From: Sphingopyxis sp.
GTDB lineage: Bacteria > Pseudomonadota > Alphaproteobacteria > Sphingomonadales > Sphingomonadaceae
DNA length: 64,000 bases
Direction of reading: 5' to 3'
NCBI GenBank assembly: GCA_002733865.1
Contig: NVXM01000029.1
Coordinates: forward strand, 1 to 64,000
The number at the start of each line of letters is the position of its first letter. Position 1 is the stretch's first letter. The notes below the pieces were generated by a model, which ran no database searches, was not told the DNA's origin, and worked only from the letters and a program-made list of their open reading frames with translations. The translations under genes were made by a program, and so were the position numbers. Of this stretch, positions 36,547 to 44,502 are shown one piece after another.

Positions 36547-37412
36547 ACCAGATTTCCAGCCAGCATAGTTTTCGTCAGCATGTCTTTGGAGACGAGAGCC
36601 GGCGGCAATTTGATGCCTGCTATCCCGAACAGGCGGCGGTACTGGATCACAATATGATGTCGCACGAACTGCTGACGCTCGATGCGCTCGCCGAACTGGG
36701 CACGGCTCTGCCGGAAGAGAGCGTGGAATATAATCCTGGCGATCTGCCGGTCGGCATCAAGCCGGAGGATGTGCCGGACAATGGCATGAGCATCGGCGAT
36801 ACGATCCGGATGATCGACAGCGCGGCGAGCTGGGCGGTGCTGAAGAATATTGAGCAGATGCCGGAATATGAACGACTGCTGCACTCGCTGCTCGCCGAAA
36901 TCCGCCCGATCCTGGAGGCGAAGACCGGCCAGATGCTGAAGCCGCAAGGCTTTGTCTTCGTGTCGTCGCCGAATGCGGTGACGCCTTATCATTTCGATCC
37001 GGAGCATAATATCCTGCTGCAGCTGCGCGGCGAGAAATGGATGACCACTTTTCCCGCTGGTAATGCCCGTTATGCTGCCGACGAAATCCACGAAGGCTAT
37101 CATCTTGGCGGCCATCGCAATCTGGTCTGGCAGGATGACTTCGAGGCCGAGGGCACGCGCCACCATCTGACCCCCGGCAAGGCGATCTTTGTTCCGGTGA
37201 TGGCGCCACATTTCGTCAAGGTCGGGCCGGAACCGAGCATCTCGCTCTCGATCACCTGGCGCAGCGACTGGAGCTTTGAAGAGGCCGATGCGCGGGCGTT
37301 CAACGGTTGGCTCCGCAAGCGCGGCGTGACGCCAAAGGCACCGGGGCGGTTTCCCGCGCGGAACAAGGCGAAGGCGTTGGGCTGGCGGGTGTTGCGGAAG
37401 CTTGGCGGCTAG
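36543..37412 (+). CDS. JmjC/cupin-like oxygenase family protein
   Basis: 289 residues. The cupin-8/JmjC-like centre has PYHFDPEHNILLQLRGEKWMT, with the His-x-Asp metal-binding motif in YHFDPEHN, and a later histidine in PVMAPHFVKVG. This pattern fits Fe(II)/2-oxoglutarate-type hydroxylases. Length is in range. The overlapping acetyltransferase upstream suggests joint modification of an envelope molecule or protein, which is inference. No signal peptide. Confidence 0.78.
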   Translation: MNQISSQHSFRQHVFGDESRRQFDACYPEQAAVLDHNMMSHELLTLDALAELGTALPEESVEYNPGDLPVGIKPEDVPDNGMSIGDTIRMIDSAASWAVLKNIEQMPEYERLLHSLLAEIRPILEAKTGQMLKPQGFVFVSSPNAVTPYHFDPEHNILLQLRGEKWMTTFPAGNARYAADEIHEGYHLGGHRNLVWQDDFEAEGTRHHLTPGKAIFVPVMAPHFVKVGPEPSISLSITWRSDWSFEEADARAFNGWLRKRGVTPKAPGRFPARNKAKALGWRVLRKLGG

Positions 37413-37526
37413 GGCAATATCGGCGACGGGTCACGCTTCGCATCTTTCCAAGTTTGCCGATCGATCCGTTTCAGGAAATTTGATCGCGTTCCCCTCTTTC
37501 AATCAGACCGGGCTGCCCTATATGGC

Positions 37527-37558
37527 ATGATATAACATATCATAAAAAGTTGTTTTAT
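37527..37558 (+). promoter_or_regulatory. Two AT-rich palindromes before merC-like gene (candidate Fur/Zur-type operator)
   Basis: ATGATAT-AAC-ATATCAT (37527-37543) is a perfect 7-bp-arm palindrome. ATAAAA-AGTTG-TTTTAT (37542-37558) follows and ends one base before the start codon. The first resembles the AT-rich palindromes bound by Fur-family regulators such as Zur. No Shine-Dalgarno is visible, so the start itself is less certain. Confidence 0.4.
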
Positions 37559-37559
37559 C

Positions 37560-37964
37560 ATGCACATTTCTCAAAATATTTCCCGCCTGAACAAGAAGGG
37601 CAATGACCTGGTTGAGGGCACAGCGATCTCGGTATCGGTGTTGTGCCTTGTTCATTGCCTTGCGTTGCCCGTGCTGCTGCTTCTTCTCCCGGGGCTGCTG
37701 GGCATTTTTGTGCAGTCGGAGATATTTCACGCGGCTGTTTTCCTCGTCATAGCGCCCTTTGCGGTGCTTGCCTTTGGGATGGGCTACCGGCTTCATCGGC
37801 AGGCGGTTCCAGCGATGCTGGGGCTGGTGGGTCTGGCCTGCCTTGCCGTTGCCCTGATGCCGGGACTCGGCGAGGAGCGGGAATATTGGATCACCATTGC
37901 CGGAAGCCTGTTGCTGGTTATCGGGCATCTGCTGAACTGGGCAAAGCGGAGACATGGCCATTGA
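37560..37964 (+). CDS. MerC domain membrane protein
   Basis: 134 residues with four hydrophobic helices (about 22-48, 54-77, 84-102, 111-127). The first contains LCLVHCLALPVLLLLLPG, matching the MerC pattern with its Cys and His. MerC takes up mercuric ions; chromosomal MerC-like proteins of sphingomonads have been proposed in metal handling, often near zinc regulators. No mer operon (merA, merR) is in the window, so mercury resistance is unlikely to be its main role. Confidence 0.8.
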   Translation: MHISQNISRLNKKGNDLVEGTAISVSVLCLVHCLALPVLLLLLPGLLGIFVQSEIFHAAVFLVIAPFAVLAFGMGYRLHRQAVPAMLGLVGLACLAVALMPGLGEEREYWITIAGSLLLVIGHLLNWAKRRHGH

Positions 37965-38059
37965 GCGAGTGCTGCATTGTGTAAGGGCGACGGTTTTCAA
38001 AATGGTGTGGGCTAAAGCCCTTGCGTTCTCAATGATGGGGGAAATGGTTGGGCGCTGTT

Positions 38060-38125
38060 TGTTGCGCTGCGCGAGCGATGCTTTCGCATCGCCACCACCC
38101 CAACCCCTCCTCTGAAGAGGAGGGG
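38060..38125. repeat. Composite palindromic repeat, copy 2
   Basis: GCGATGC-TTTC-GCATCGC followed by CCACCCCAA and CCCCTCCTCT-GA-AGAGGAGGGG (38104-38125). Same order and spacing as the copy at 28590-28673, with compensatory changes in the stem, which points to selection on pairing. Confidence 0.8.
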
Positions 38126-38203
38126 CTAGAAGAGGCGGTGATGCTTGCTGCTTGACTTTCCCCTTGGTGGCGTCACTCTCTCAAAAAAAGCAGGAGAGAG
38201 AAT

Positions 38204-38704
38204 ATGGCCACCATTGCCGCCGCCGCGCCGATCCGCATGGACGCCTTTGTCGAGAAGCAGGCGAGAGGGGATGCGGTGGTGAATATTGTGCTCGCCGGCG
38301 GGATCAATTACTGGCTGACGCGGGATCTGGCCTTTGTGCCGGGGACGCTGCCTTTTGGCGATACGAACCCCAGTCTCGGTGGAACATTGGTCGGGATCGC
38401 TGTGCTGATGAGTATCCTGCTGACCCTGATCGTCTATCCGATCACCGTTTCCCAGCGCAAGGCGGGCAAGATCGTGCCGGGGCTGGCCGCCGATACGCAC
38501 GTCGGATTTGCACCGTTTGGGCTGGCGCTCAAGCATCTCGTGCTGACTCTGGTTCCCGCCGTGCTTATTGGAGTGGTGCTGGAAAGCACTGCGCCGGATC
38601 TGCGTTTTGCACCGTGGGTGTTTATCGCCTTGGTTACGATTATCGCAGCGGTGCTGGCTTATTTCATGTCGAAGAGCACGACGCGGGCGACATTGAAATT
38701 ATGA
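38204..38704 (+). CDS. Four-helix membrane protein of unknown family
   Basis: 166 residues with a strong Shine-Dalgarno (GGAGAGAG). Hydrophobic helices lie at about 25-45, 60-82, 105-128 and 136-158. Nothing in it matches a family I recognise. The stop overlaps the start of the next gene (ATGA), so the two are coupled. It lies in an accessory-like stretch bounded by palindromic repeats. Confidence 0.75.
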   Translation: MATIAAAAPIRMDAFVEKQARGDAVVNIVLAGGINYWLTRDLAFVPGTLPFGDTNPSLGGTLVGIAVLMSILLTLIVYPITVSQRKAGKIVPGLAADTHVGFAPFGLALKHLVLTLVPAVLIGVVLESTAPDLRFAPWVFIALVTIIAAVLAYFMSKSTTRATLKL

Positions 38705-39009
38705 TCATCATTTCTGCCTCTTTTGCTGTACCGGCTGACCGACGCGCGGACATTATCACCTTGTGCGCCGAGCATAGCGCCCGATCGCGCGCCGAACCGG
38801 GCTGTTTCTCGCACCATATCCATGCGGATTGCGAGGATCCGAACCGGTTGTTTTATCACGAGGAGTGGCGGGATGAGGCAGCTGTTGCGGCGCATTTCGC
38901 GGTGCCGGAATCGGGGACCTTTGTGAAACGGCTGACCGCGCTGGTTGGCGGCCGGCCGGAGATCAGGATTTATCGAGCGGAAGCGGTGTCGGTGGCGGAT
39001 CTGGGTTGA
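38701..39009 (+). CDS. Antibiotic biosynthesis monooxygenase (ABM) domain protein
   Basis: 102 residues from the ATG at 38701. An open frame reaches upstream to 38152, but that part overlaps the membrane-protein gene in another frame. ABM features: IIISASFAVPADRRADIITLC, SRAEPGCFSHHIHADCEDPN and FYHEEWRDEAAVAAHFAVP, as in YgiN-type quinol monooxygenases. A small cytoplasmic dimer by family. Overlaps the upstream gene by four bases. Confidence 0.85.
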   Translation: MIIISASFAVPADRRADIITLCAEHSARSRAEPGCFSHHIHADCEDPNRLFYHEEWRDEAAVAAHFAVPESGTFVKRLTALVGGRPEIRIYRAEAVSVADLG

Positions 39010-39043
39010 ACGATTTTTAACGCAGCTTCCTGATATCCGCAAT

Positions 39044-39125
39044 GTCATTGCGAGCGCAGCGAAGCAATCCAGTGCGTCCGCTGCCGCTCTGGATTGCCGC
39101 GTCGCCTTCGGCTCCTCGCAATGAC
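39044..39125. repeat. GTCATTGCGAGC-type palindromic repeat
   Basis: GTCATTGCGAGCGCAGCG at the left and CTCCTCGCAATGAC at the right form long imperfect inverted arms, with AAGCAATCCAG and CTGGATTGCC inside. This repeat type is very common between genes in sphingomonads. It lies between an ABM gene and the TonB receptor, which converge. Confidence 0.7.
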
Positions 39126-39168
39126 GACAGATAAGAACCCTCCGATAAGCCTATGGCTGCCAGGGCCC

Positions 39169-41676
39169 CTAGAACCGCTTGCGGAAATCGATCTCGATAT
39201 AGCGCCCGACCGGATCGAGATAGCCCGGCTGGTAGCTGAGCGGCACCAGGCCGCTGCTGTCGCGGACGGTCTGGATGTCGTTGAAGATATTGTCGACCTT
39301 GAACGCGATGCGGCTGCCTTTCAGGAAGGGGATCTTCTCGGTCAGGCTGCCGCGATCGTCAAGATTGACGAACAACCGCAGATTGAAGGTGGTCAGGTCG
39401 GAAAAGCGCAGGTCGGAGCCGGTCAGGCCGCCATTGACCCGGGTCGCGATCTGGTGCTTGCCGTCGAGACGGAAGCCGATGCCGTTGTTGAACCAGCCGC
39501 CGTTGATCTCGAACTCGTGACGCGGGCTGCCGCCGGAGGAACCGACGGCCGATCCATCGAGCAGATCCAGTTCTTCGACTCCCGGCCGGATCAGGATCCG
39601 GTCCTGCAGGCGGATGGTGTGATAGGCAGAAACCTGCCAGCGTCCGCCGCTGGGGCGTCCGCCCGCTCCGCCGCCACCGCGCGGCCCTGCTGGCCGCTCA
39701 CTCTGCTCAGCCTTGGGGGGCGTGCCGTCTGCGGACTTGTCACCCTGTGCTTTGGCGTCACGTCCAGCCTCGCCCGGTGAGCGCTCCGCCCGGTCCGGTC
39801 TTCCGGGACCGCCGCCGCGCCGCTCACCGAAGCGTTTGGAAAAATCGATGCCGTAGCGGATCCGTTCGCTGCGGACATTGGCATAGTTGACGGGCCGCCG
39901 GTCGATCCCGATCAGCTGGCCGGAGGGATCGCGGGTCACGCGGTCGGGGAAGGCGGCCTCGATCTCGGGCGTCAGCAAGGGGAAGCTTGACGCGACGTTG
40001 CTGCTGTTGTTGCGGAAATATTCACCTAGAAAAGTGAAGCCATCGAGCCAATCGGGACGGTAGTTGACGGCCAGCTTGATGTCGCGCCGCTTTTCCGCCA
40101 GCAGCGCGGGGTTGCCACCCGTGGTGATCGCAGCCAGCACGGTCTGGCCGGTGACGAAGTCGAAAGTGGTGACGTCGGGCGTGATGATCACTGGATTGCC
40201 GAGCTGGGTGATGCCGGGGGCGGCTTCTTCGCCAATCGCAGAGGCAGTGAAGACCAGCCCGTCAAACGGCTCCCAGTTCAGGCCAAAGCCAAATTCCACC
40301 AAGCCACCGAAATCCGACAGGTCGGCATAGCCGAGATTGCCGTTGACCGACAATTTGCCGATCGCTTCGACAACGTCGATATTCTCGTCGGCCAGCGGGA
40401 TATCAATGTTGATGCCTGTGCTGAGCTTGTCGCGGCCGAGACTGGTGGTGGTGAGGACTCCGCGCCGGGTTTCCCGGCTGTCCAGATCTTCGCGGTCATA
40501 GCCCGCCCGGATGGTGGTGGTGACCGTGCCGGAAGGCAGGTTCAGCAGGCTTCCGGAGAGCGTCGCCAGATTGTTGAAAGTCTGGTTGACCACCCTGGCG
40601 CTGTCGGTGACCGGTGCGCCCAGCAGGTTGCCGAAACTGTCCGCCCGCGGATCGACCAGACCGGCATCAATTGCTGTTTGCAGCGCGCTGATATCGCCGG
40701 ACCTGTCGGTGTCGCTATTGGTCTGGGCGCGTGTATAATCGCTGGTCAGCGACCAGCGCCACTCGCTGAGATTGCCGTTCAGAGTGAGGCCGGCCTGCGC
40801 GGTGTTGGATTCCTGGACCCGGTTGAGCGGGCCATATTCGGTGAAATAGCGGAACAGCGGATCGCCAGCGACCTGCAGCGTACCGTTCGGCAGTCCCTGC
40901 AGGCCGCGGGATTTGTCATAGACATAGCCGCCGTTCAGCGACAGCGACATGCCGTTGTCGAAGGCGCGGCTGTAATTGGCGTTGAGTTCGACATTGTCGG
41001 ACGGCGCGACCAGCGTCCGGAAGTCGCCGAGATTGACCAGAGTACCAGCCGCATTCTGGATAATGTCCCGCTCGCTTTCGGTGATCGCCGTGTTGTTCTG
41101 CCATTCGAGATTGATATTGATCCGGCTTGTCTTGCCGATGCGGGTGAGCGTGGTTTCCAGTTCGGACCGTCCCTGACCGCCCTGCGTGGGGACCCCATAT
41201 TCTGCCGATGCGCTGAGCCCGGTATAATTGTCCTTGAGGATGAAGTTGATCACCCGCTGGTCCGGCCGATAGCCATATTGCAGCGCCAGTTCCTCCGGAA
41301 ACACCTGAACGGTGCGGATCGCTTCCGGCGGCAGGTCGCGGATTTCGCGGAAGCCGGAGGTGCGCTGCCCGTTGATCAGTACGACCGGCCGACCGCTGCC
41401 GCGGCCGCGGCTGGAGCTGGTCTGCGAGGAGAGCGCGTCGAGAAGATCGGAGACGGACGAGGCGCCATAGCTGGCGATATCCGCCTCGGACAGTTCCACG
41501 ACGGGGGGCACCTCGGTGACGACTGCGCCGCGCGGCCGTTCCGCGATCACCACGATTTCCTCGTCGGGATATTCGCTTTCGGCTTCGCTGACCTGTGCGC
41601 TCGCCGGGGCGGCGAGCATCAGGCCTGCCAAAATCAGGGGGGAGGACGTGTTCATCAATTTTGGGGAGGAAATCAT
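39169..41676 (-). CDS. Atypical TonB-dependent receptor-like outer-membrane protein
   Basis: 835 residues with a signal peptide ending APASAQ near residue 28. A plug domain at about 40-150 (IVVIAERPRGAVVTEVPPVVELSEADIASYG, RPVVLINGQRTSGF) is followed by a beta-barrel ending in the usual C-terminal aromatic, YIEIDFRKRF. The normal TonB box is not obvious. A strongly Gly/Arg/Pro-rich insertion at about 614-679 (ERRGGGPGRPDRAERSPGEA) breaks the barrel, probably as a long surface loop. The substrate is unknown. Transcribed away from infA. Confidence 0.85.
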   Translation of the reverse strand: MISSPKLMNTSSPLILAGLMLAAPASAQVSEAESEYPDEEIVVIAERPRGAVVTEVPPVVELSEADIASYGASSVSDLLDALSSQTSSSRGRGSGRPVVLINGQRTSGFREIRDLPPEAIRTVQVFPEELALQYGYRPDQRVINFILKDNYTGLSASAEYGVPTQGGQGRSELETTLTRIGKTSRININLEWQNNTAITESERDIIQNAAGTLVNLGDFRTLVAPSDNVELNANYSRAFDNGMSLSLNGGYVYDKSRGLQGLPNGTLQVAGDPLFRYFTEYGPLNRVQESNTAQAGLTLNGNLSEWRWSLTSDYTRAQTNSDTDRSGDISALQTAIDAGLVDPRADSFGNLLGAPVTDSARVVNQTFNNLATLSGSLLNLPSGTVTTTIRAGYDREDLDSRETRRGVLTTTSLGRDKLSTGINIDIPLADENIDVVEAIGKLSVNGNLGYADLSDFGGLVEFGFGLNWEPFDGLVFTASAIGEEAAPGITQLGNPVIITPDVTTFDFVTGQTVLAAITTGGNPALLAEKRRDIKLAVNYRPDWLDGFTFLGEYFRNNSSNVASSFPLLTPEIEAAFPDRVTRDPSGQLIGIDRRPVNYANVRSERIRYGIDFSKRFGERRGGGPGRPDRAERSPGEAGRDAKAQGDKSADGTPPKAEQSERPAGPRGGGGAGGRPSGGRWQVSAYHTIRLQDRILIRPGVEELDLLDGSAVGSSGGSPRHEFEINGGWFNNGIGFRLDGKHQIATRVNGGLTGSDLRFSDLTTFNLRLFVNLDDRGSLTEKIPFLKGSRIAFKVDNIFNDIQTVRDSSGLVPLSYQPGYLDPVGRYIEIDFRKRF

Positions 41677-41907
41677 AACGGGTTCATAACTCTACACAGG
41701 GGGGGAAGTAAGATGTCTGAAGTGCCATGCAGGGCCCGCTAATGGTATAATTTCTTTGTATTAAATTGTCGCAGATCATTCCCGGCAGCAGCGAGAGATA
41801 TTATCATTCCGGCAGATGCAGCTAATCCTTCCCTTTTTATCCATTTGCCGTTATGGCGCACTGCAACACGCGGGATTGCCGCGATAGCAGGGAAAATATA
41901 CCGCCAT

Positions 41908-42126
41908 ATGGCAAAAGAAGAATTACTGGAAATGAAGGGGATGGTTCGCGAACTGCTCCCTAACGCCATGTTCCGGGTCGAGCTGGAAAACGGCCATGAA
42001 ATCCTGGGACATACCGCCGGGAAGATGCGCAAGAACCGCATTCGTGTGCTGGTCGGCGACGAAGTGCTCGTCGAGCTCACCCCCTATGATCTGACCAAGG
42101 GTCGCATCACCTATCGTTTCAAGTGA
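41908..42126 (+). CDS. infA: Translation initiation factor IF-1
   Basis: 72 residues from the ATG at 41908, giving the canonical [18 protein letters not shown] start. An upstream frame extension to 41845 is ignored. The OB fold is complete ([32 protein letters not shown], then GRITYRFK). Binds the 30S A-site during initiation. First gene of the infA-maf-RNase E/G group typical of alphaproteobacteria. The stop codon is followed by two hairpin repeats before maf. Confidence 0.97.
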   Translation: MAKEELLEMKGMVRELLPNAMFRVELENGHEILGHTAGKMRKNRIRVLVGDEVLVELTPYDLTKGRITYRFK

Positions 42127-42232
42127 CGAGCTATGGCTCGTCATCCCGGACTTGATCCGGGATCCAGGCATGTCATAAAACTGCGCTTGCGATTTGGCGT
42201 TCGTCATGCTGAATCGAGTTCAGCATGACGAA
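42125..42232. repeat. Palindromic repeats between infA and maf
   Basis: GACGAGC/GCTCGTC (from 42125), ATCCCGG-ACTTGAT-CCGGGAT and then TTCGTCATGCTGAA-TCGAG-TTCAGCATGACGAA (42200-42232), a perfect 14-bp stem. The last is nine bases before the maf ATG. Both words (CGTCATCCCGG, CGTCATGCTGAA) are widespread sphingomonad repeats. Confidence 0.75.
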
Positions 42233-42241
42233 AGTGAATAT

Positions 42242-42811
42242 ATGAAACTGGTCCTCGCCTCATCCAGTCCGCGCCGTCTGGAACTGCTGGGCCGTCTTGG
42301 CGTGACGCCGGACCGGATCATTTCTCCCGATATTGACGAAACCCCGCACAAGGCCGAATTGCCGCGCGACTATGTATTGCGCATGGCGCAGGAGAAGGCT
42401 GCTGCGGTCGAAAGGCAGGATCAGGAAATATTGGTCGCTGGCGATACCACGGTTGCGGTCGGGCGCCGGATATTGGGACAGGCCGCCGATGCGGCGGAGC
42501 AGCGCAAATTTCTGGAGCTGATCAGCGGCAGGCGCCACCATGTGATGTCCGCTGTCTGCGTGGTCGCAGCCGACGGTACGGCGCGCACAAAATTGTCGGA
42601 CAGCATTGTGAAATTCAAGCGCTTCGAGCCCCGCGAGATCGCAGCCTATATCGACACCGGTGAAGGCCGGGGCAAGGCGGGAGGCTATGCGATCCAGGGA
42701 ACGGCGGAAGCATTCGTCACCTGGATGTCGGGTAGCTACAGCGGGATCATGGGGCTTCCACTCTATGAAACCCGCAACCTGCTGATCAGCGCCGGTTTTC
42801 CCCTTGGCTGA
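42242..42811 (+). CDS. Maf nucleoside triphosphate pyrophosphatase (dTTP/UTP type)
   Basis: 189 residues from the ATG at 42242; an extension upstream would run through a palindromic repeat. Motifs are LASSSPRRLELL, the catalytic-region VAGDTTVAVGRRILGQ, and GKAGGYAIQGTAEAFV with SGSYSGIMGLPLYET, the pattern of the YhdE subgroup that hydrolyses dTTP and UTP. Maf proteins clean non-canonical nucleotides or restrain division. The stop overlaps the RNase E/G start by eight bases. Confidence 0.93.
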   Translation: MKLVLASSSPRRLELLGRLGVTPDRIISPDIDETPHKAELPRDYVLRMAQEKAAAVERQDQEILVAGDTTVAVGRRILGQAADAAEQRKFLELISGRRHHVMSAVCVVAADGTARTKLSDSIVKFKRFEPREIAAYIDTGEGRGKAGGYAIQGTAEAFVTWMSGSYSGIMGLPLYETRNLLISAGFPLG

Positions 42812-43802
42812 TTTTGCCAGCGGCTGGCTTTACGAAGCCGGTATCGGCGAGAATCGCGCTCTGCGACTGGAAAATGGCGAGCTGGTGCAAATCCGGATCG
42901 AGCGTGACGATGACAGTGCCAGAGCTGGCGCGGTGATCGATGCGAAATTCACCCGACAATGGGTTGCCGGAAAATCAGGGATTGTGACTCTGCCAGACGG
43001 GCAGGAGGTGTTGCTGCAGCCGCTGCCGAAGCGGCTAACCGAAGGCGCAGCGGTGCGCGTCGAGATTGTTCGGGCGGCCATGATCGAACGTGGCGGTCAG
43101 GCCAAGCGGGCCAAGGCGCAGCCGGTCGAGCAAGACCGGCCCTTATCTGATGGCGCGAACCTGCTGGCGGAAATCAGCGCAAGCGGACTTCGGGTAAAAC
43201 AGCTCCACGCCCACGGACTGGATCTTTTTGCGCAGCATGGCTGGCACGAGGCGATGGAGCAGGCGGAAACCGGCCGGGTCGATTTCGAGGGTGGCAGCCT
43301 GTTGATCTCGCTTACGCCGGCGATGACGGTGATTGATGTCGATGGGCCGCTACCTCCCTTCGAGCTGGCGAAAAGGGCGGCGGAGGCAATCGCCAAGACG
43401 GTCGTGCGGCTCGATATCAGCGGCAATATCGGGATCGATTTTCCGACGCTGCAGGCGAAGCCGGAACGGGCCGCCGTTACCGCTGTTTTTGATCAATATA
43501 TGACGGCCAATTGCGAACGCACCGCGATCAACGGCTTTGGTTTCATGCAGATTGTCAGCCGCAAGATGCGGCCCTCGGTGCCGGAACTCCTGCAAGCCAA
43601 TCGCGCGACCAATATGGCCCTGAATCTGCTGCGGCAGGCTGAGCGGGATGGGGGTTCCGGGCCGATGCAGCTGAATGTACATCCTGCGGTGGCGAACAAG
43701 CTGCAACAGCCGCTTCTTGACGAGCTGGCCCAGCGCACCGGCCGTCCGGTGTCGGTTGCGGTAGAGGGCAGGATTTCTATTGACGGAGGTTCGGTGGGCT
43801 GA
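42804..43802 (+). CDS. Short RNase E/G family protein
   Basis: 332 residues from a TTG at 42804 that overlaps maf. The catalytic subdomain is recognisable: GGSLLISLTPAMTVIDVDG and RLDISGNIGIDFPTLQ carry the two expected metal-binding aspartates. It is shorter than RNase G (about 490) and lacks the CPxC zinc-link motif, and no clear S1 domain is seen. It may therefore be a reduced endoribonuclease or an inactive relative. Order infA-maf-rng is conserved, which supports the identity. Confidence 0.85.
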   Translation: MADFASGWLYEAGIGENRALRLENGELVQIRIERDDDSARAGAVIDAKFTRQWVAGKSGIVTLPDGQEVLLQPLPKRLTEGAAVRVEIVRAAMIERGGQAKRAKAQPVEQDRPLSDGANLLAEISASGLRVKQLHAHGLDLFAQHGWHEAMEQAETGRVDFEGGSLLISLTPAMTVIDVDGPLPPFELAKRAAEAIAKTVVRLDISGNIGIDFPTLQAKPERAAVTAVFDQYMTANCERTAINGFGFMQIVSRKMRPSVPELLQANRATNMALNLLRQAERDGGSGPMQLNVHPAVANKLQQPLLDELAQRTGRPVSVAVEGRISIDGGSVG

Positions 43803-43869
43803 TCACCGGCGCCTGGAGCAAAGGACAGGAAGACTTGCTTTTGCGACGGCCAATGGTCAAAGCCAGCAC

Positions 43870-44502
43870 ATGACAGATATCATTCTATACGACTATTGGC
43901 GCAGCTCGGCGAGCTACCGGGTGCGCATCGCGCTCAATCTCAAGGGCGTTGCCTATGCGTCCGTCAACACCAGCCTGCTCGATGGTGGCCAGAAGGCTCC
44001 GGAGTATGTTGCGCGCAATCCCCAGGGACTGGTGCCAATGCTGTCGATCGACGGGCACGACCTGACCCAGTCGCTGGCGATCATCGACTATCTGGATGCG
44101 AAATATGCAGACCCGCCGATGGTCTCTGCCGATCCAGTGGCGCGATCGAGAACGCTTGCGCAGGCGATGGTGGTCGCGGCCGATATCCATCCGGTCAACA
44201 ATCTGCGGATCCTGAAATATCTGAAGAATGAACTGGGACAGGGTCAGGAAGCGATTGATCGCTGGTATCGTCACTGGATCGAAGAGGGATTTGCCGCTCT
44301 CGAGCAGATGGCACCGGAAACCGGCCTGTTCGGCGGCGAGCAACCCAACCTGGCAGATGTCTGCCTGATCCCGCAAATTTACAACGCACGCCGGTTTGAG
44401 ACCGATTTGAGCGCGTTTCCCAAGCTGGTGCGGATCGATACAGCGTGCAATGCGCTCGAGGCGTTTCAGAAAGCCGCGCCGGAAGCCGTGAAACCAGAAT
44501 GA
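43870..44502 (+). CDS. maiA: Maleylacetoacetate isomerase (zeta-class GST)
   Basis: 210 residues from the ATG at 43870. Isomerises maleylacetoacetate in tyrosine catabolism using glutathione. The N-terminal active-site motif YWRSSASYRVRIALNLKGV with paired serines and the thioredoxin-like QGLVPMLSIDGHDLTQSLAIIDYL are clear. The C-terminal helical domain has PNLADVCLIPQIYNARRF. The start overlaps no gene. The stop overlaps the following receptor start by four bases. No other tyrosine-catabolism gene is in the window. Confidence 0.93.
   Translation: MTDIILYDYWRSSASYRVRIALNLKGVAYASVNTSLLDGGQKAPEYVARNPQGLVPMLSIDGHDLTQSLAIIDYLDAKYADPPMVSADPVARSRTLAQAMVVAADIHPVNNLRILKYLKNELGQGQEAIDRWYRHWIEEGFAALEQMAPETGLFGGEQPNLADVCLIPQIYNARRFETDLSAFPKLVRIDTACNALEAFQKAAPEAVKPE

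Noticed and set aside
37560..37964. Mercury resistance locus
   Set aside because: Only a MerC-like protein is present; merA, merR, merT and merP are absent from the window.
38152..38700. Upstream extension of the ABM gene
   Set aside because: Overlaps the membrane-protein gene in another frame; ABM homology begins at 38701.
40678..41742. Plus-strand frame opposite the TonB-dependent receptor
   Set aside because: Antisense to a receptor with signal peptide and barrel; no domain seen.
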